The notes beneath the pieces are model-generated. The model saw nothing but the letters and a program-made list of their open reading frames with translations. It did not search any database and was not told the origin of the DNA. This document shows positions 17,034-26,647 of a stretch of DNA of 57,384 nucleotides, piece by piece (position 1 is the first letter of the stretch; every line of letters starts with the position of its first letter). A program made the position numbers and the translations under genes. The DNA lies in NCBI RefSeq assembly GCF_021655075.1, contig NZ_PPXX01000048.1:1-57384 (forward strand). Direction: 5' to 3'. Origin of the DNA: Clostridium sp. Cult2. Lineage in GTDB: Bacteria; Bacillota; Clostridia; Tissierellales; Tepidimicrobiaceae.

Positions 17034-19029
17034 ATTTTAAATATCTATGGAACCAATCTGTAATTTCTTTTAGTCTTCTGATCCTATGTTTTGGTTTTCC
17101 AGATCTACTCAATTCATGATTTTCTCCTTTAAATAGACAAAGCCTTGATTCTACTCCGTGGTATTTCAATGCAGTAAACATCTGTAATCCTTCAGCCATC
17201 CAGCAGCGATAATCTTCTTCTGAATGGATGAATAGAGTAGGGGTCATGACTTTATTAGCATATTTTAATGGAGAGTGGAACCACAATTTATCCATATCTT
17301 CCCAAGGAGTTGAGCCTTGTTGGTCGTCAACAAAATAATATCCAATATCCGTGGTAGCAAATTTTGAAATCCAATTGGATATGCTTCTTTGGGAGGCAGC
17401 TGCCTTAAATCTGTTGGTATGACCTATTATCCAGTTAGTCATAAACCCACCATAGGAACCGCCAGTGACTCCTAATCTATCTTTATCTATAAAGGGATAG
17501 TTTTCCAATACTATATCCGTAAATTTCATTAAATCATCATAATCGATGGTACCGTATTTACCCCTTATATTTGCAAAATCATCTCCTCTGCCATCACTAC
17601 CTCTTGGATTACAGAAGAATATAGCATATCCTTCATTAGCCCAATACTGCATTTCATGGAAGAACACTTCACCGTAGACGGTTTTAGGACCTCCATGAAT
17701 GTCCAATATTCCTGGATATTTTTTATTTTCATCAAAATCAACGGGTTTTATTACCCAACCCTCTATAGTTATTCCATTTTCCGTTTCAAAGGTTAACCTT
17801 TCAGGGAGGGATATTTTTTTCTCTTCCATTACCCACTCATTGAAGCAGGTCAATTGTTTTTCTTCATAATTATCCAACTTATATACTTCCTGAAGTTTAT
17901 AATCTCTAAGGCCTATAAATGCTATTTTTCCATCTAGTACATCAAATCCATCTACTGAACCTTTTTCAATAGTTAATTTTTCAATATTTCCGCTAGTATC
18001 TATCCTATTTATGTAGGAACTATTATATTCAGTAGTGATAAAGTATAGATACTCTCCATCTACCTTTCTATTGGTACTACCTCCATATCTACAATCGGAA
18101 CCTACAGAATTCCAAAGACTACTATCAAAATCCTTAGGAGTAATGACTTTTGTATTACCGTTTTTGTCCATTATATATATATAATCATTTTCGTTAAGAC
18201 CATAGTTTTCCATATGGGAACCTGTAAAAATTATTTTATCTTCTAGAAAATCTGCATAGGAGTAGTTGAAGGGGTCATCATGAGTTATTTTTTCTAAACT
18301 ATTATCTTCCATATTATAAATATATAGGTCCGATTTAATATGCATTTTATCGATGAAAGAATTAGTAATAAGTATTGCTTTGGACTTGTCCTGATTTAAT
18401 TTAACACTTTCTACATTGGTAAATTCATCAGTAATTGGTGTAAGGGCATTTTCTTTCACATTATAGATATATAATCTATTCCTTTTTTTATTGATAAATC
18501 CTTGCCCATTGAACCAGAAGGGAATCTCATCTAAAACTTCATAATCCTTTTCTTCTTCTATTCGTTTATGGGCTTTTTTCTTCTCATCTTCACTAAGGTT
18601 TTCCAAACTTGGTTTATTGTAATCATATAGAGCTGTTAGGATAAAGTTATTATCATCTAATATTTCTATTTTGGTTACATTTAATGGAATTTCAAATACT
18701 TTATTAGCCTCTCCGCCTAACAAAGATATCTCATAATAACAGGTTAAATCTTCTCCCTTTTCTTTACGGGATTTATCTTTTTTATCCCTTAGAGCAGGGA
18801 ATAATATGGTATCTTCATCTTTGAATAGAAAGCTATTTTCTCCCTTCCCAGAAGTTAATTTAAAAGACTTACCTTTTTCCATATTGTAGACGTAGATATT
18901 GGATAGATATTTATTTTCTTCTACATCCATTTCATGGAGAAGAAAAGCTAAATTTTTTCCATTAGGAGAATATTGAATTCCAGATAAAAACTTATACTTT
19001 GTAAAATCGTCTAAACGCAAATTTTCCAT
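17032..19029 (-). CDS. S9-family serine peptidase (acylaminoacyl-peptidase-like)
   Basis: 665 residues, start behind AAAGGAGGA. The first 400 residues form a beta-propeller of the WD40-like/dipeptidyl peptidase type with repeats such as GIQYSPNGKNLAFLL. The C-terminal alpha/beta hydrolase domain contains GGSYGGF with nucleophile S525, D606 in SEEDYRCW and H638 in GENHELS. The propeller restricts access to short peptides. There is no signal peptide, so the enzyme should act in the cytoplasm on peptides or N-blocked amino acids. Together with pepT and the PepF-type enzyme it suggests an organism that uses peptides as nutrients. Confidence 0.92.
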   Translation of the reverse strand: MENLRLDDFTKYKFLSGIQYSPNGKNLAFLLHEMDVEENKYLSNIYVYNMEKGKSFKLTSGKGENSFLFKDEDTILFPALRDKKDKSRKEKGEDLTCYYEISLLGGEANKVFEIPLNVTKIEILDDNNFILTALYDYNKPSLENLSEDEKKKAHKRIEEEKDYEVLDEIPFWFNGQGFINKKRNRLYIYNVKENALTPITDEFTNVESVKLNQDKSKAILITNSFIDKMHIKSDLYIYNMEDNSLEKITHDDPFNYSYADFLEDKIIFTGSHMENYGLNENDYIYIMDKNGNTKVITPKDFDSSLWNSVGSDCRYGGSTNRKVDGEYLYFITTEYNSSYINRIDTSGNIEKLTIEKGSVDGFDVLDGKIAFIGLRDYKLQEVYKLDNYEEKQLTCFNEWVMEEKKISLPERLTFETENGITIEGWVIKPVDFDENKKYPGILDIHGGPKTVYGEVFFHEMQYWANEGYAIFFCNPRGSDGRGDDFANIRGKYGTIDYDDLMKFTDIVLENYPFIDKDRLGVTGGSYGGFMTNWIIGHTNRFKAAASQRSISNWISKFATTDIGYYFVDDQQGSTPWEDMDKLWFHSPLKYANKVMTPTLFIHSEEDYRCWMAEGLQMFTALKYHGVESRLCLFKGENHELSRSGKPKHRIRRLKEITDWFHRYLK

Positions 19030-19309
19030 AAAAATCCTCCTTTAATTTTAACTATATATCCATTATACATGAAAAAATTGATATGAGTTTATTGTAAATG
19101 AAAATATTACAATATTTTGTCTGAAAGAGTATAAATTAGATGTAAAGGACTAAACTTTATTTGTTTTAGACTTAATGATTAGGTAAGAATTTACGGGTTT
19201 TATTTAAATTATTAGAAACAATAAGTAAAGAATGGATGATTTATGCAGTATTAAAGAAATTGATTAAAAAGTTCAAAAAGATCCAAACAACTCTTTAATT
19301 TCAGATGAT

Positions 19310-19834
19310 ATGGGTAGAATAGAAGAGAGGTTCTTAAAAGATTACAATCCTGATAATGTAGCACCTTTCAACTGGAGAAGAATACTAATACTTTTAGTAT
19401 TTTTAGCAGCATTTCCAGTGATGATTTGGGGAGTATCCGTTGGTGGCTGGTGGTTTGCAGAAATGTCAGCATTATTCTTTGGAGTTGCTTTAGTAATAAT
19501 ATTCTTATCTGGACTTTCTGAAAAGGAAGCAGTTCAAATGGTGTTATTTAGTATATTAGGATTCTTTATAACTTCTTCATCAGGTTTAGCTACATTATCT
19601 ATGCCTATAATGGCACCTTTAGCTGATAAAGTAAGATTATCTAGAGATATAGTAGTTACAGCTTATAACTGGGGTCAAGGATGGATGGCATTTATAACAC
19701 CAACAGGGTTGATTTTAGCAACTCTTGAAATGGTGGATGTAACCTATGATAAATGGTTGAAATTCATATTACCATTAATGGGTATAGTAGGTGGTTTCTC
19801 CATTTTAATGTTAATATTACAGACCATAATATAA
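19310..19834 (+). pseudogene. YfcC-family basic amino acid/C4-dicarboxylate carrier, truncated and internally deleted
   Basis: 174 residues matching only parts of the YfcC family, which normally has about 450-500 residues and a dozen membrane helices. ERFLKDYNPDNVAPFNWRR and the following helix correspond to the middle of the carrier. SGLSEKEAVQ then joins directly to MVLFSILGFFITSSSGLATL near the C-terminus, skipping several helices. The N-terminal half is missing; the frame upstream opens only at a TAA about 20 codons earlier. No ribosome site precedes the first ATG. The 280-nt gap upstream (19030-19309) is AT-rich and may contain decayed 5' sequence. Intact relatives often neighbour peptidase genes. 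Confidence 0.8.
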
Positions 19835-19877
19835 GATCCTCAAAAGCTAAGAAGTTTATTTAGAGAGGAGAGATTAA

Positions 19878-21089
19878 ATGGATAGGATTATTGAAAGGTT
19901 TAAAAGATATATAGCAGTAGATACAAAATCGGATGAAAATTCAGAATCATGTCCTAGTACTAAGGGACAATTAGAATTAGGAGCTATTTTAGTAGAAGAA
20001 TTAAAGGAAATAGGTCTTGAAGATGTAAAACAAGATGAAAATGGCTATGTATATTCTACATTAAAATCTAATATGGACAAAGAAGTACCTATCATAGGAT
20101 TTATAGCTCATTTAGATACTAGTCCTGATTTAGATGGAAAATGTATAAATCCTCAAATTTTCACCTATGAAGGTGGAGATATTAAATTGAATGATAAATA
20201 TTCTATGACTCAGAAAGAATTTCCTTTCTTAAAAGAACTTGTAGGCGAGGAAATTATAACAACAGATGGAACTACTTTACTTGGGGCAGATAATAAAGCA
20301 GGTGTAGCTGCTATTATAGATGCTATGGAATATTTAATAGAAAATCCTGAAATAAAACATGGAGATATTAAAATAGGATTCACACCAGATGAAGAAATAG
20401 GCAGAGGAGCAGATTTATTTGATGTAGAAGGGTTTAATGCTGATTTTGCTTATACTGTAGATGGAGGTCCTGTAGGAGAATTAGAATATGAAAACTTTAA
20501 TGCAGCTAGCGTTAGAATAGAAATCCAAGGTAAAAACGTTCATCCGGGAGCAGCTAAAAATGTGATGATTAACTCCCTTAGAGTGGCTATGGAGATTGAG
20601 AGCATGTTACCTGTAGAACAGAAGCCTGAATATACAGAAGGCTATGAAGGATTTTATCTATTAGATGATATTACTGGAAATGTAGACCATACAGTGGTTA
20701 ATTATATTATCAGAGATCATTCTATGGAAAAGTTTGAAGAAAAGAAAGCTCTATTTAAGGAAATTGTAGATTTTCTAAATAAGAAATATGGAAATATTAT
20801 AGAGGCAGACATAGAAGATAGCTATTACAATATGAAAGAAAAAATAGAGCCTCATATGGAAATTATTGAACTTGCTAAAAAATCTATGATTGAATTGGGA
20901 ATTGAACCTATAATCAAACCTATTAGAGGGGGAACAGATGGAGCCAGATTATCCTATATGGGGCTACCTTGTCCTAATATATTTACTGGTGGGTATAATT
21001 TTCATGGAAGATTTGAATTAATACCAACTGAATCTATGAAATTAGCCTCTAAATTGATAGTAAAAATCATTGAAAATAATAGCAACTAA
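19878..21089 (+). CDS. pepT: Tripeptide aminopeptidase, peptidase T
   Basis: 403 residues with a GAGAGGAGAG ribosome site. It is an M20B zinc metallopeptidase. H78 and D80 in IAHLDTSPD, D138 in GADNKAG and the catalytic E172-E173 pair in DEEIGRGAD are all present. GKNVHPGAAKNVMINS marks the dimerisation domain and RGGTDGARLSYMGLPCPNIFTGG the C-terminal ligand loop. PepT removes N-terminal residues from tripeptides in the cytoplasm. The gene is intact although its neighbours on both sides, the YfcC carrier and PepD, are deletion remnants. Confidence 0.94.
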   Translation: MDRIIERFKRYIAVDTKSDENSESCPSTKGQLELGAILVEELKEIGLEDVKQDENGYVYSTLKSNMDKEVPIIGFIAHLDTSPDLDGKCINPQIFTYEGGDIKLNDKYSMTQKEFPFLKELVGEEIITTDGTTLLGADNKAGVAAIIDAMEYLIENPEIKHGDIKIGFTPDEEIGRGADLFDVEGFNADFAYTVDGGPVGELEYENFNAASVRIEIQGKNVHPGAAKNVMINSLRVAMEIESMLPVEQKPEYTEGYEGFYLLDDITGNVDHTVVNYIIRDHSMEKFEEKKALFKEIVDFLNKKYGNIIEADIEDSYYNMKEKIEPHMEIIELAKKSMIELGIEPIIKPIRGGTDGARLSYMGLPCPNIFTGGYNFHGRFELIPTESMKLASKLIVKIIENNSN

Positions 21090-21095
21090 AAAGAT

Positions 21096-21640
21096 TTGGA
21101 GCCAAAAAGGGTTTTTCACTATTTCCAGGAGATTTCACAAATTCCAAGATGTACCTATGATGAAGAAAAAATTAGTAACTATATTAAAAGTGTAGGGGAA
21201 AAATTAGGTCTTGAAACTATTCAAGATGATTCATTAAATATAATAATAAGAAAGCCTGCTACTAAAGGATGTGAAAATTCTCCTGGAGTTATTATCCAAG
21301 GACATATGGACATGGTTTGTGAAAAGGAAGAGGATAGTGATCATGATTTTAAAAAGGATCCTATTAAATTAATTCTAGATAATGGCCATATAATCCTAAA
21401 TCAGAACTAAGGGATAAGGCTTTAAAGGTCTATAGAGAAATGTTCAATAAAGAAATGGAATCAACAGTTATCCATGCAGGTTTAGAGTGTGGAGTACTTG
21501 CGGATAAATATCCTAACTTAGATATTATATCCATAGGACCAGATATGGCAGATGTTCATACGCCACAGGAAAGGGTAAGTGTTTCTTCTATAGAAAGAGT
21601 ATATAAATACTTAATAGAATTATTGAAGGAATTAAAATAA
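21096..21640 (+). pseudogene. PepD-type Xaa-His dipeptidase with a large internal deletion
   Basis: The 5' part (21096-21410, TTG start) matches the N-terminus of aminoacyl-histidine dipeptidase: PKRVFHYFQEISQIPRCTYD, then IIQGHMDMVCEKEEDSDHDF with the first zinc histidine. The 3' part, in another frame, matches the C-terminus: PKSELRDKALKVYREMF, VIHAGLECGVLADKYPNLD and GPDMADVHTPQERVSVSS. The two meet near 21393. The usual enzyme has about 480 residues; only about 170 remain, and the middle with the remaining zinc ligands and lid domain is gone. The gene is not functional unless the assembly is wrong. Confidence 0.88.
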
Positions 21641-21646
21641 GAAAAG

Positions 21647-21674
21647 GAACTCTTTGGAGAAATCCATAGAGTTC
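21647..21674. terminator. Hairpin with GAAA tetraloop
   Basis: GAACTCT (21647-21653) pairs with AGAGTTC (21668-21674), with an inner TGGA/TCCA stem closed by GAAA. A T-rich tail follows on the plus strand. It separates the PepD remnant from the convergent HDOD gene. Confidence 0.7.
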
Positions 21675-21692
21675 TCTTACTTATTTTTCTAT

Positions 21693-22544
21693 CTATATTA
21701 AATCAAAACTATCTTTGTCCACAATCAAATCATGGGAACGAGATAGTAGCAGTTCTATATCATTGGGATTTAGATTTAAAGTTTCAAGTGCAAAAGAAGA
21801 AAAATTATATCTAAGTCCATCTACTCCAATACCAACTCCCATCATCATAGTAATTGCGTCGGCTATGTGGACTATAGAAACTAATTTTGGATCCATAGTA
21901 GATTTTTCTGGGGAATGGTGTAGGCCTATGGTTTCCACTAAATCCTTTGGGAAATTCCATTTCTCTGCAATTCTTTCCCCAACTTGGGCATGGTTAAACC
22001 CAAGGATTTCCTCTTCAGCTTCTAAGAAGGAAATTTTTCTATATTCAACTTTATTCACTATTGCATTATATTCTTTTTCTACATGATGATTTAATATGGT
22101 TTTACCAATATCCCTGAGAAGGCCACCTATATAGGCGGTTTCTGGATTGGTTATTTTCACTTTTTTAGCTATATATCTAGAGGTGATGGCGCAGGTTTGT
22201 GATTGGGTCCATAAATCGTTTTTTTCTAATGCATAACCTTTTAACGCACCAGCCATCATTTTGCTAACTGTAGAAGCTAAAGCCATACTTTTTATGGTTT
22301 GAAATCCTAATAGTATTGTGGCTTGAGAAACTGTGTTTATTTTTCGTGGATAACCATAATATGCAGAGTTAGCAAGTTTTAATATCTTAGAAGTTAAGCT
22401 TTGATCTTTTAATATTTCCTTTTCTAAATCATGAATTGTAGAATCTGGATCTTCTGTAATTTCTATGATTTTGTGAATTCTATTGGGTAGTACAGGCATA
22501 TCATCGACTTTATTCACAATATGGTTTAACCTTGTATTATCCAT
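21693..22544 (-). CDS. HDOD-domain signalling protein
   Basis: 283 residues. An HDOD domain covers about residues 10-210: MPVLPNRIHKIIEITEDPDSTIHDLEKEI, LTSKILKLANSAYYGYPRKINTVSQAT and LLRDIGKTILNHH. The catalytic HD pair of true HD phosphohydrolases is not kept at the usual place, as expected for HDOD proteins, which are regulatory rather than hydrolytic. A partner domain is absent. The family is linked to motility, biofilm and stress signalling. The gene is a single unit. Confidence 0.88.
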   Translation of the reverse strand: MDNTRLNHIVNKVDDMPVLPNRIHKIIEITEDPDSTIHDLEKEILKDQSLTSKILKLANSAYYGYPRKINTVSQATILLGFQTIKSMALASTVSKMMAGALKGYALEKNDLWTQSQTCAITSRYIAKKVKITNPETAYIGGLLRDIGKTILNHHVEKEYNAIVNKVEYRKISFLEAEEEILGFNHAQVGERIAEKWNFPKDLVETIGLHHSPEKSTMDPKLVSIVHIADAITMMMGVGIGVDGLRYNFSSFALETLNLNPNDIELLLSRSHDLIVDKDSFDLI

Positions 22545-22647
22545 AGTATAATCCCACCTTATAATGGTATATATATTATTATACTAGATAGATCAAGTTT
22601 TATATATAGATATAAGGTATTATTTAGAAAATTGACAAAATATGAAT

Positions 22648-22724
22648 CCCCCTTTGGCATTTCAACCAAAAGGGGGAGGGAAATGGATTACATTATTAAA
22701 CAGATAGTTTAAAACTATCTGTTT
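22648..22724 (-). terminator. Two consecutive hairpins after the 553-residue unknown gene
   Basis: AAACAGATAGTTT (22698-22710) and AAACTATCTGTTT (22712-22724) form a palindrome over the stop codon of the minus-strand gene. Further downstream CCCCCTTTGG (22648-22657) pairs with CCAAAAGGGGG (22666-22676). Either can end the transcript and protect the downstream HDOD gene. Confidence 0.6.
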
Positions 22725-24376
22725 AAGTAGATAATCTTTCCATTTTTCTTATGGTGGTTATCCTTATTTGATAGAATACTCAAAGACAACTTACCAAAAG
22801 GGGTAATGCTAATATTTGTAGTAGGGCAATGGCTATATTCCAATATTCCCATTATCCCTAAATATTTATACATTTCAATAAGAAGACCATAGGAATAGCT
22901 ATTGTCAAAGGGGAGATTGCTCAATTTATATGGTATCCCTTCTTTTAAATTGATTAATATTTCTAATACTTTTTTATCATAAAACAGATCTTCACTCCAA
23001 ATGTATTGTAGAAATAAGCTATATTTTTCTTCGTCACTTAATCTCAAAAAATTAGAACTAATTTTTGTTACAGATAAAAAATTATCTCCAAGCTTCACCA
23101 ATCTATTATTAAGGGAAAACTTATAAAAAAGGTGGAGCATTGGGAAATCTTCTTGATTTGGTGATTTTTTTGCTATGGTTTCTCTGTATTCCATTATATC
23201 GTTTAACTCAATCAAATGTTTCCTTTTAATATATTTTCTTTTTGATGTTGTTTCCAGAGGATTACTCATTATATATAATAGGAATTTTTCGTAATCCATA
23301 ATAAAATCGAAAGCGTCTTCATTTAACTCATGGCTTATACCATTGGCAATATTCCTACTGATATTAAAGGGGGTTTTAATTTGTTTAAAATCATCTATAT
23401 ATAGAAACCTATTTTTGCTTATTTTTAGTATATCTTCATAGGATTTTTTATAAATTGGATTCTTGTTTTTCAAAAATCCTATATATTTTTTCAATGTTGA
23501 AATATAAGAGCTAAATTCCTTTTGGGTTGTAATAAACCCATCATTGATGGACTCTATCAGCATAGATTCGATATCAAACTGGTCTAAATCATAAAGGGAT
23601 AATTCCTCTTCCATTAAATAGTATTCAAAAATATTGATTAAATTGGTAATATGTTTTTTTATTTGTAGCCTAGACATATAATTTTGCAAGTAATTTTCAA
23701 ATTCATCTAATTCATCATAAAGAATATTAGTAATATCCTCATCCATATCCATTACTTGATATACACATTCCGTATAAATCCTATAGACATTAATACTATA
23801 TATTTTTAGATATCTATCTATGGATAGTTCAGGAAATCTAAACCTTATTCTATTATAATCTACAAAGACTTCCCCAATAAACAAGTCCTTAACTGCATGG
23901 GGTAAAAAACTAATATTTCCAATAAAGCCTTCATAGTCGATTATTCTTCCTATTCTCCCAAAGATAAGGTCTGATGGTTTAAGAACACTGGACATATTGG
24001 GTTCCCATATGATACGTCTTTTTCTAGTCAATAGGTCTAATATATATATATTATCGCCTTTAATATTCTCTACTTCAAATAAGGAGATAAAGGATTTATT
24101 TCTCTCTATTAGTATTTCCTTTTCTAAGCTGGTAAGGTAAGAAGATTTTTCTTCTAGCATATGTTCTATAAAAGATTTGCCATAATTAGTCCTATAATCG
24201 ATACTAATCCAGACATTAAAGGCAACTTTAGTCTTTTGTTCATCAAAATCAGGATAATAAAACTCTATAGAGTCCAAAACTTTATCCTTTTTTACAAATT
24301 CATTTATATATTTAATCAGTTTTTTTGTTGTATTCTCTTGAATAGTTTGTATCTGATTATAATCTAGTCTGTTCAT
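22715..24376 (-). CDS. Unknown 553-residue protein
   Basis: 553 residues starting at ATG 24376, which is 5 nt after GGAGG; an in-frame ATG 12 nt upstream overlaps that ribosome site. I cannot name the family with confidence. Residues about 60-170 (FNVWISIDYRTNYGKSF, SFISLFEVENIKGDNIYILD, SDLIFGRIGRI) resemble a module I associate with long SEC-C-containing or pRiA4b-like hypothetical proteins. The final 150 residues (FPMLHLFYKFSLNN, LSDEEKYSLFLQYIW, ISITPFGKLSLSIL) resemble winged-helix-like repeats in the same proteins. No membrane segment or cysteine cluster occurs. No function can be assigned. Confidence 0.7.
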   Translation of the reverse strand: MNRLDYNQIQTIQENTTKKLIKYINEFVKKDKVLDSIEFYYPDFDEQKTKVAFNVWISIDYRTNYGKSFIEHMLEEKSSYLTSLEKEILIERNKSFISLFEVENIKGDNIYILDLLTRKRRIIWEPNMSSVLKPSDLIFGRIGRIIDYEGFIGNISFLPHAVKDLFIGEVFVDYNRIRFRFPELSIDRYLKIYSINVYRIYTECVYQVMDMDEDITNILYDELDEFENYLQNYMSRLQIKKHITNLINIFEYYLMEEELSLYDLDQFDIESMLIESINDGFITTQKEFSSYISTLKKYIGFLKNKNPIYKKSYEDILKISKNRFLYIDDFKQIKTPFNISRNIANGISHELNEDAFDFIMDYEKFLLYIMSNPLETTSKRKYIKRKHLIELNDIMEYRETIAKKSPNQEDFPMLHLFYKFSLNNRLVKLGDNFLSVTKISSNFLRLSDEEKYSLFLQYIWSEDLFYDKKVLEILINLKEGIPYKLSNLPFDNSYSYGLLIEMYKYLGIMGILEYSHCPTTNISITPFGKLSLSILSNKDNHHKKNGKIIYLNR

Positions 24377-24506
24377 ATTAACCTCCATAAAAAATAATTG
24401 TCAGGCTAATATATATTATATATTAATATTAAATATTCTGCATGAAAAAAGGATAAAATTCAAAAAAATTTTGGTTAATAAAATGGAAAGGTGATTTTGA
24501 GAATTG

Positions 24507-24550
24507 ACGAAGAATCTCAGTTATGAGATTCTTCGTTTCATTCAGAATGA
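24507..24550. repeat. REP-like palindrome, also terminator of the ABC importer operon
   Basis: ACGAAGAATCTCA (24507-24519) pairs perfectly with TGAGATTCTTCGT (24524-24536); TTCATTCAGAATGAT follows. The sequence GAGATTCTTCG..TTCAGAATGA is shared with the element at 49895-49993, so this is a degenerate member of a dispersed family. Its position just after the minus-strand operon makes it a likely terminator. Confidence 0.65.
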
Positions 24551-24557
24551 TTATAGG

Positions 24558-25619
24558 TTAATTGTCAATTGACAAGGAGGTTTTAGATTTGTCTTTTTCC
24601 CAAGCGTGAAGTAGTAGCGCTACACCTATAACTCCGTAGGCCACAAACACTCTAAAGTATTCACCAATTTGGGCATTGTTCATTAGATTTTGTCCTGCTA
24701 ATGGAGATATGATGAACAATAAATGGAATAGGAAGGTACCTATTAAAGCTTCTTTCCAAGAAGCTTTGTCCACTGTAGCTCCACCTACTAGGAGGGAGGC
24801 TACAGCAAATAATCCTACCTGTTCGTGGCTACCATAGGTATTTAATGTTCCTATATTTTGGAGGAATATTATCTGACCCCAAGCAGCTAGTACTGTGGAT
24901 ATGATAATGGCAATTATTCTGGTTCTATCTACATTAATACCTGAAACTTCTGCTATATGCATATCCTGTCCTACTGCTCTCATATCCTGTCCTAGTTTTG
25001 TCTTTAAAAAATAGCTTACCAATAGATATAATAATATTGTTAATATTAAGGTGGCCACTGGATATTTGTTTAGCCATTGGAATAAGCCTAAATTGATTTT
25101 ATGAAAGGGGATTAATTTATCTAAGGAATATCTTACTCCTGCTAAGTCTACTGTATTTTTAAGGCCTACACCAGAGGATAAGAGTAAATTCTTATTTCTA
25201 AAGGGAATCAAAGTGCCTGCCAATATTAAAAACACCAGTTGATAAACTCCGTTGGCAAAGAATCCTAAAATCATACTAGTAATCATTTCTTTTCCCTTTG
25301 CCTTATTTAAAACCTTGCCTACTAAAAATCCAAAGAGGATGGCAAGGGGAGTGGATATTATAACACTTAGAAAAAATCCTAATCCTCCACCAATATGATA
25401 ATTGGTAATGGCTATTAAACCAATTTGACCTGCCATAGCTCCTAGAACGATTCCAAAATTTAAACCCATTCCAGTTATTACAGGGATTATCAAAGATAGA
25501 ACGAGGATTAAATTCCTTGCAAGTCGAATAATCATTTCATTCATCAAAAAACTAGCTGGAAGGCCAGTAAAAAAGAAACCTGCAATACATAATATTAAAA
25601 ATATTATGGGTACCATCAT
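24558..25619 (-). CDS. ABC importer permease 2 (BPD_transp_2 type)
   Basis: 353 residues, about nine to ten membrane helices. GLNFGIVLGAMAGQIG and KTKLGQDMRAVGQDMHIAEVSGINVDRTRIIAIIISTVLAAWGQII form the conserved cytoplasmic coupling region of the RbsC/nucleoside permease family; GLFAVASLLVGGATVDKAS follows. Its ATG overlaps the stop of the first permease (ATGA). Both permeases should form a heterodimer served by the double ATPase upstream. The substrate is unknown. Confidence 0.9.
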   Translation of the reverse strand: MMVPIIFLILCIAGFFFTGLPASFLMNEMIIRLARNLILVLSLIIPVITGMGLNFGIVLGAMAGQIGLIAITNYHIGGGLGFFLSVIISTPLAILFGFLVGKVLNKAKGKEMITSMILGFFANGVYQLVFLILAGTLIPFRNKNLLLSSGVGLKNTVDLAGVRYSLDKLIPFHKINLGLFQWLNKYPVATLILTILLYLLVSYFLKTKLGQDMRAVGQDMHIAEVSGINVDRTRIIAIIISTVLAAWGQIIFLQNIGTLNTYGSHEQVGLFAVASLLVGGATVDKASWKEALIGTFLFHLLFIISPLAGQNLMNNAQIGEYFRVFVAYGVIGVALLLHAWEKDKSKTSLSIDN

Positions 25620-26647
25620 GCTGTATCACCCCCTGATCTTGTTAGAGCATAGAGGATTATTCCATTACTTACAATTGCCCTTATGACTTCAGACATACTA
25701 CCTTCAGATAATATATTGATAACGGGGAGAGCAACTACCAATAAAGATTGGAATAGTAAGGTTCCAATTATTACATGGATTATTCTTGCTCGCTGTAGGG
25801 TAGCACCACCTATTAATATAGCTGCCACTGCTGGCATAGCAGCATAAAGGGGAGCATTATATAGTTGTAAAAACCCAAAAGCTTGACTATACACTATTAT
25901 TCCCACTGCAGCCAATACTGTGGAAATGATAGTGCCTGAAATCCTTTCCTTATCTACATCAATGCCATTAGATAAGGCGAACTTGGCATTACTGCCAGCT
26001 ACCATCATAGTTAAACCTTTTTTACTTCTACTGTAAATCCACACTATTAAAGCGCAAAGGGCAAAGAACAATAACAATCCAGTAGGGATTCTTACGTTAC
26101 CAATATAAAAATGCCAAAAATTATTTAATACATGGGCCATAGAAGATTCTAAGGATACGGTAACACGAAGGCCATTTCCACCATAAGCCCAGATTAGCTC
26201 TGGACTTTTAAAAGGAGCTACTAACCAAAAAATACACATTAAAGAAACTACTGAAAAACCTATATAGGTTCCAACAGTCATTTCTTGTCCTTTAATCCTG
26301 TTGAGCATCTTTCCATAGAAATAGCCAGCTATAACAGCCAATGGCACTGCTATTAATATGGAGATTAAGAATCCTAAAAACCCTGATAATTTAAATTCAA
26401 TACTTACTAAGGCTCCAATTAACCCAAATACAATACCTAAGGGTATATTGAAATTTAAGCCTATTCCTGATTGAACAGCTGGTATCATAGCTAGAACCAA
26501 AATAGCATTCATTCCAAAACGGACTAATATATCTGTAATCAAGCTTGAAAGAGGAATTTTTAGATAGACGGCTAATATTATCAATCCAATTAAAAATAGG
26601 GCAATTATTAGCCGTGGAACCCCTATCTTACCTATAAATTTTTTCAT
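25616..26647 (-). CDS. ABC importer permease 1 (BPD_transp_2 type)
   Basis: 343 residues, hydrophobic throughout. It shares the architecture of its neighbour: GIGLNFNIPLGIVFGLIGA, SRSKKGLTMMVAGSNAKFALSNGIDVDKERISGTIISTVLAAVG as coupling segment and YAAMPAVAAILIGGATLQRA. It starts directly after the stop of the ATPase gene with the ribosome site inside the ATPase 3' end. Two distinct permease genes are typical of nucleoside-type rather than ribose-type importers. Confidence 0.9.
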   Translation of the reverse strand: MKKFIGKIGVPRLIIALFLIGLIILAVYLKIPLSSLITDILVRFGMNAILVLAMIPAVQSGIGLNFNIPLGIVFGLIGALVSIEFKLSGFLGFLISILIAVPLAVIAGYFYGKMLNRIKGQEMTVGTYIGFSVVSLMCIFWLVAPFKSPELIWAYGGNGLRVTVSLESSMAHVLNNFWHFYIGNVRIPTGLLLFFALCALIVWIYSRSKKGLTMMVAGSNAKFALSNGIDVDKERISGTIISTVLAAVGIIVYSQAFGFLQLYNAPLYAAMPAVAAILIGGATLQRARIIHVIIGTLLFQSLLVVALPVINILSEGSMSEVIRAIVSNGIILYALTRSGGDTA

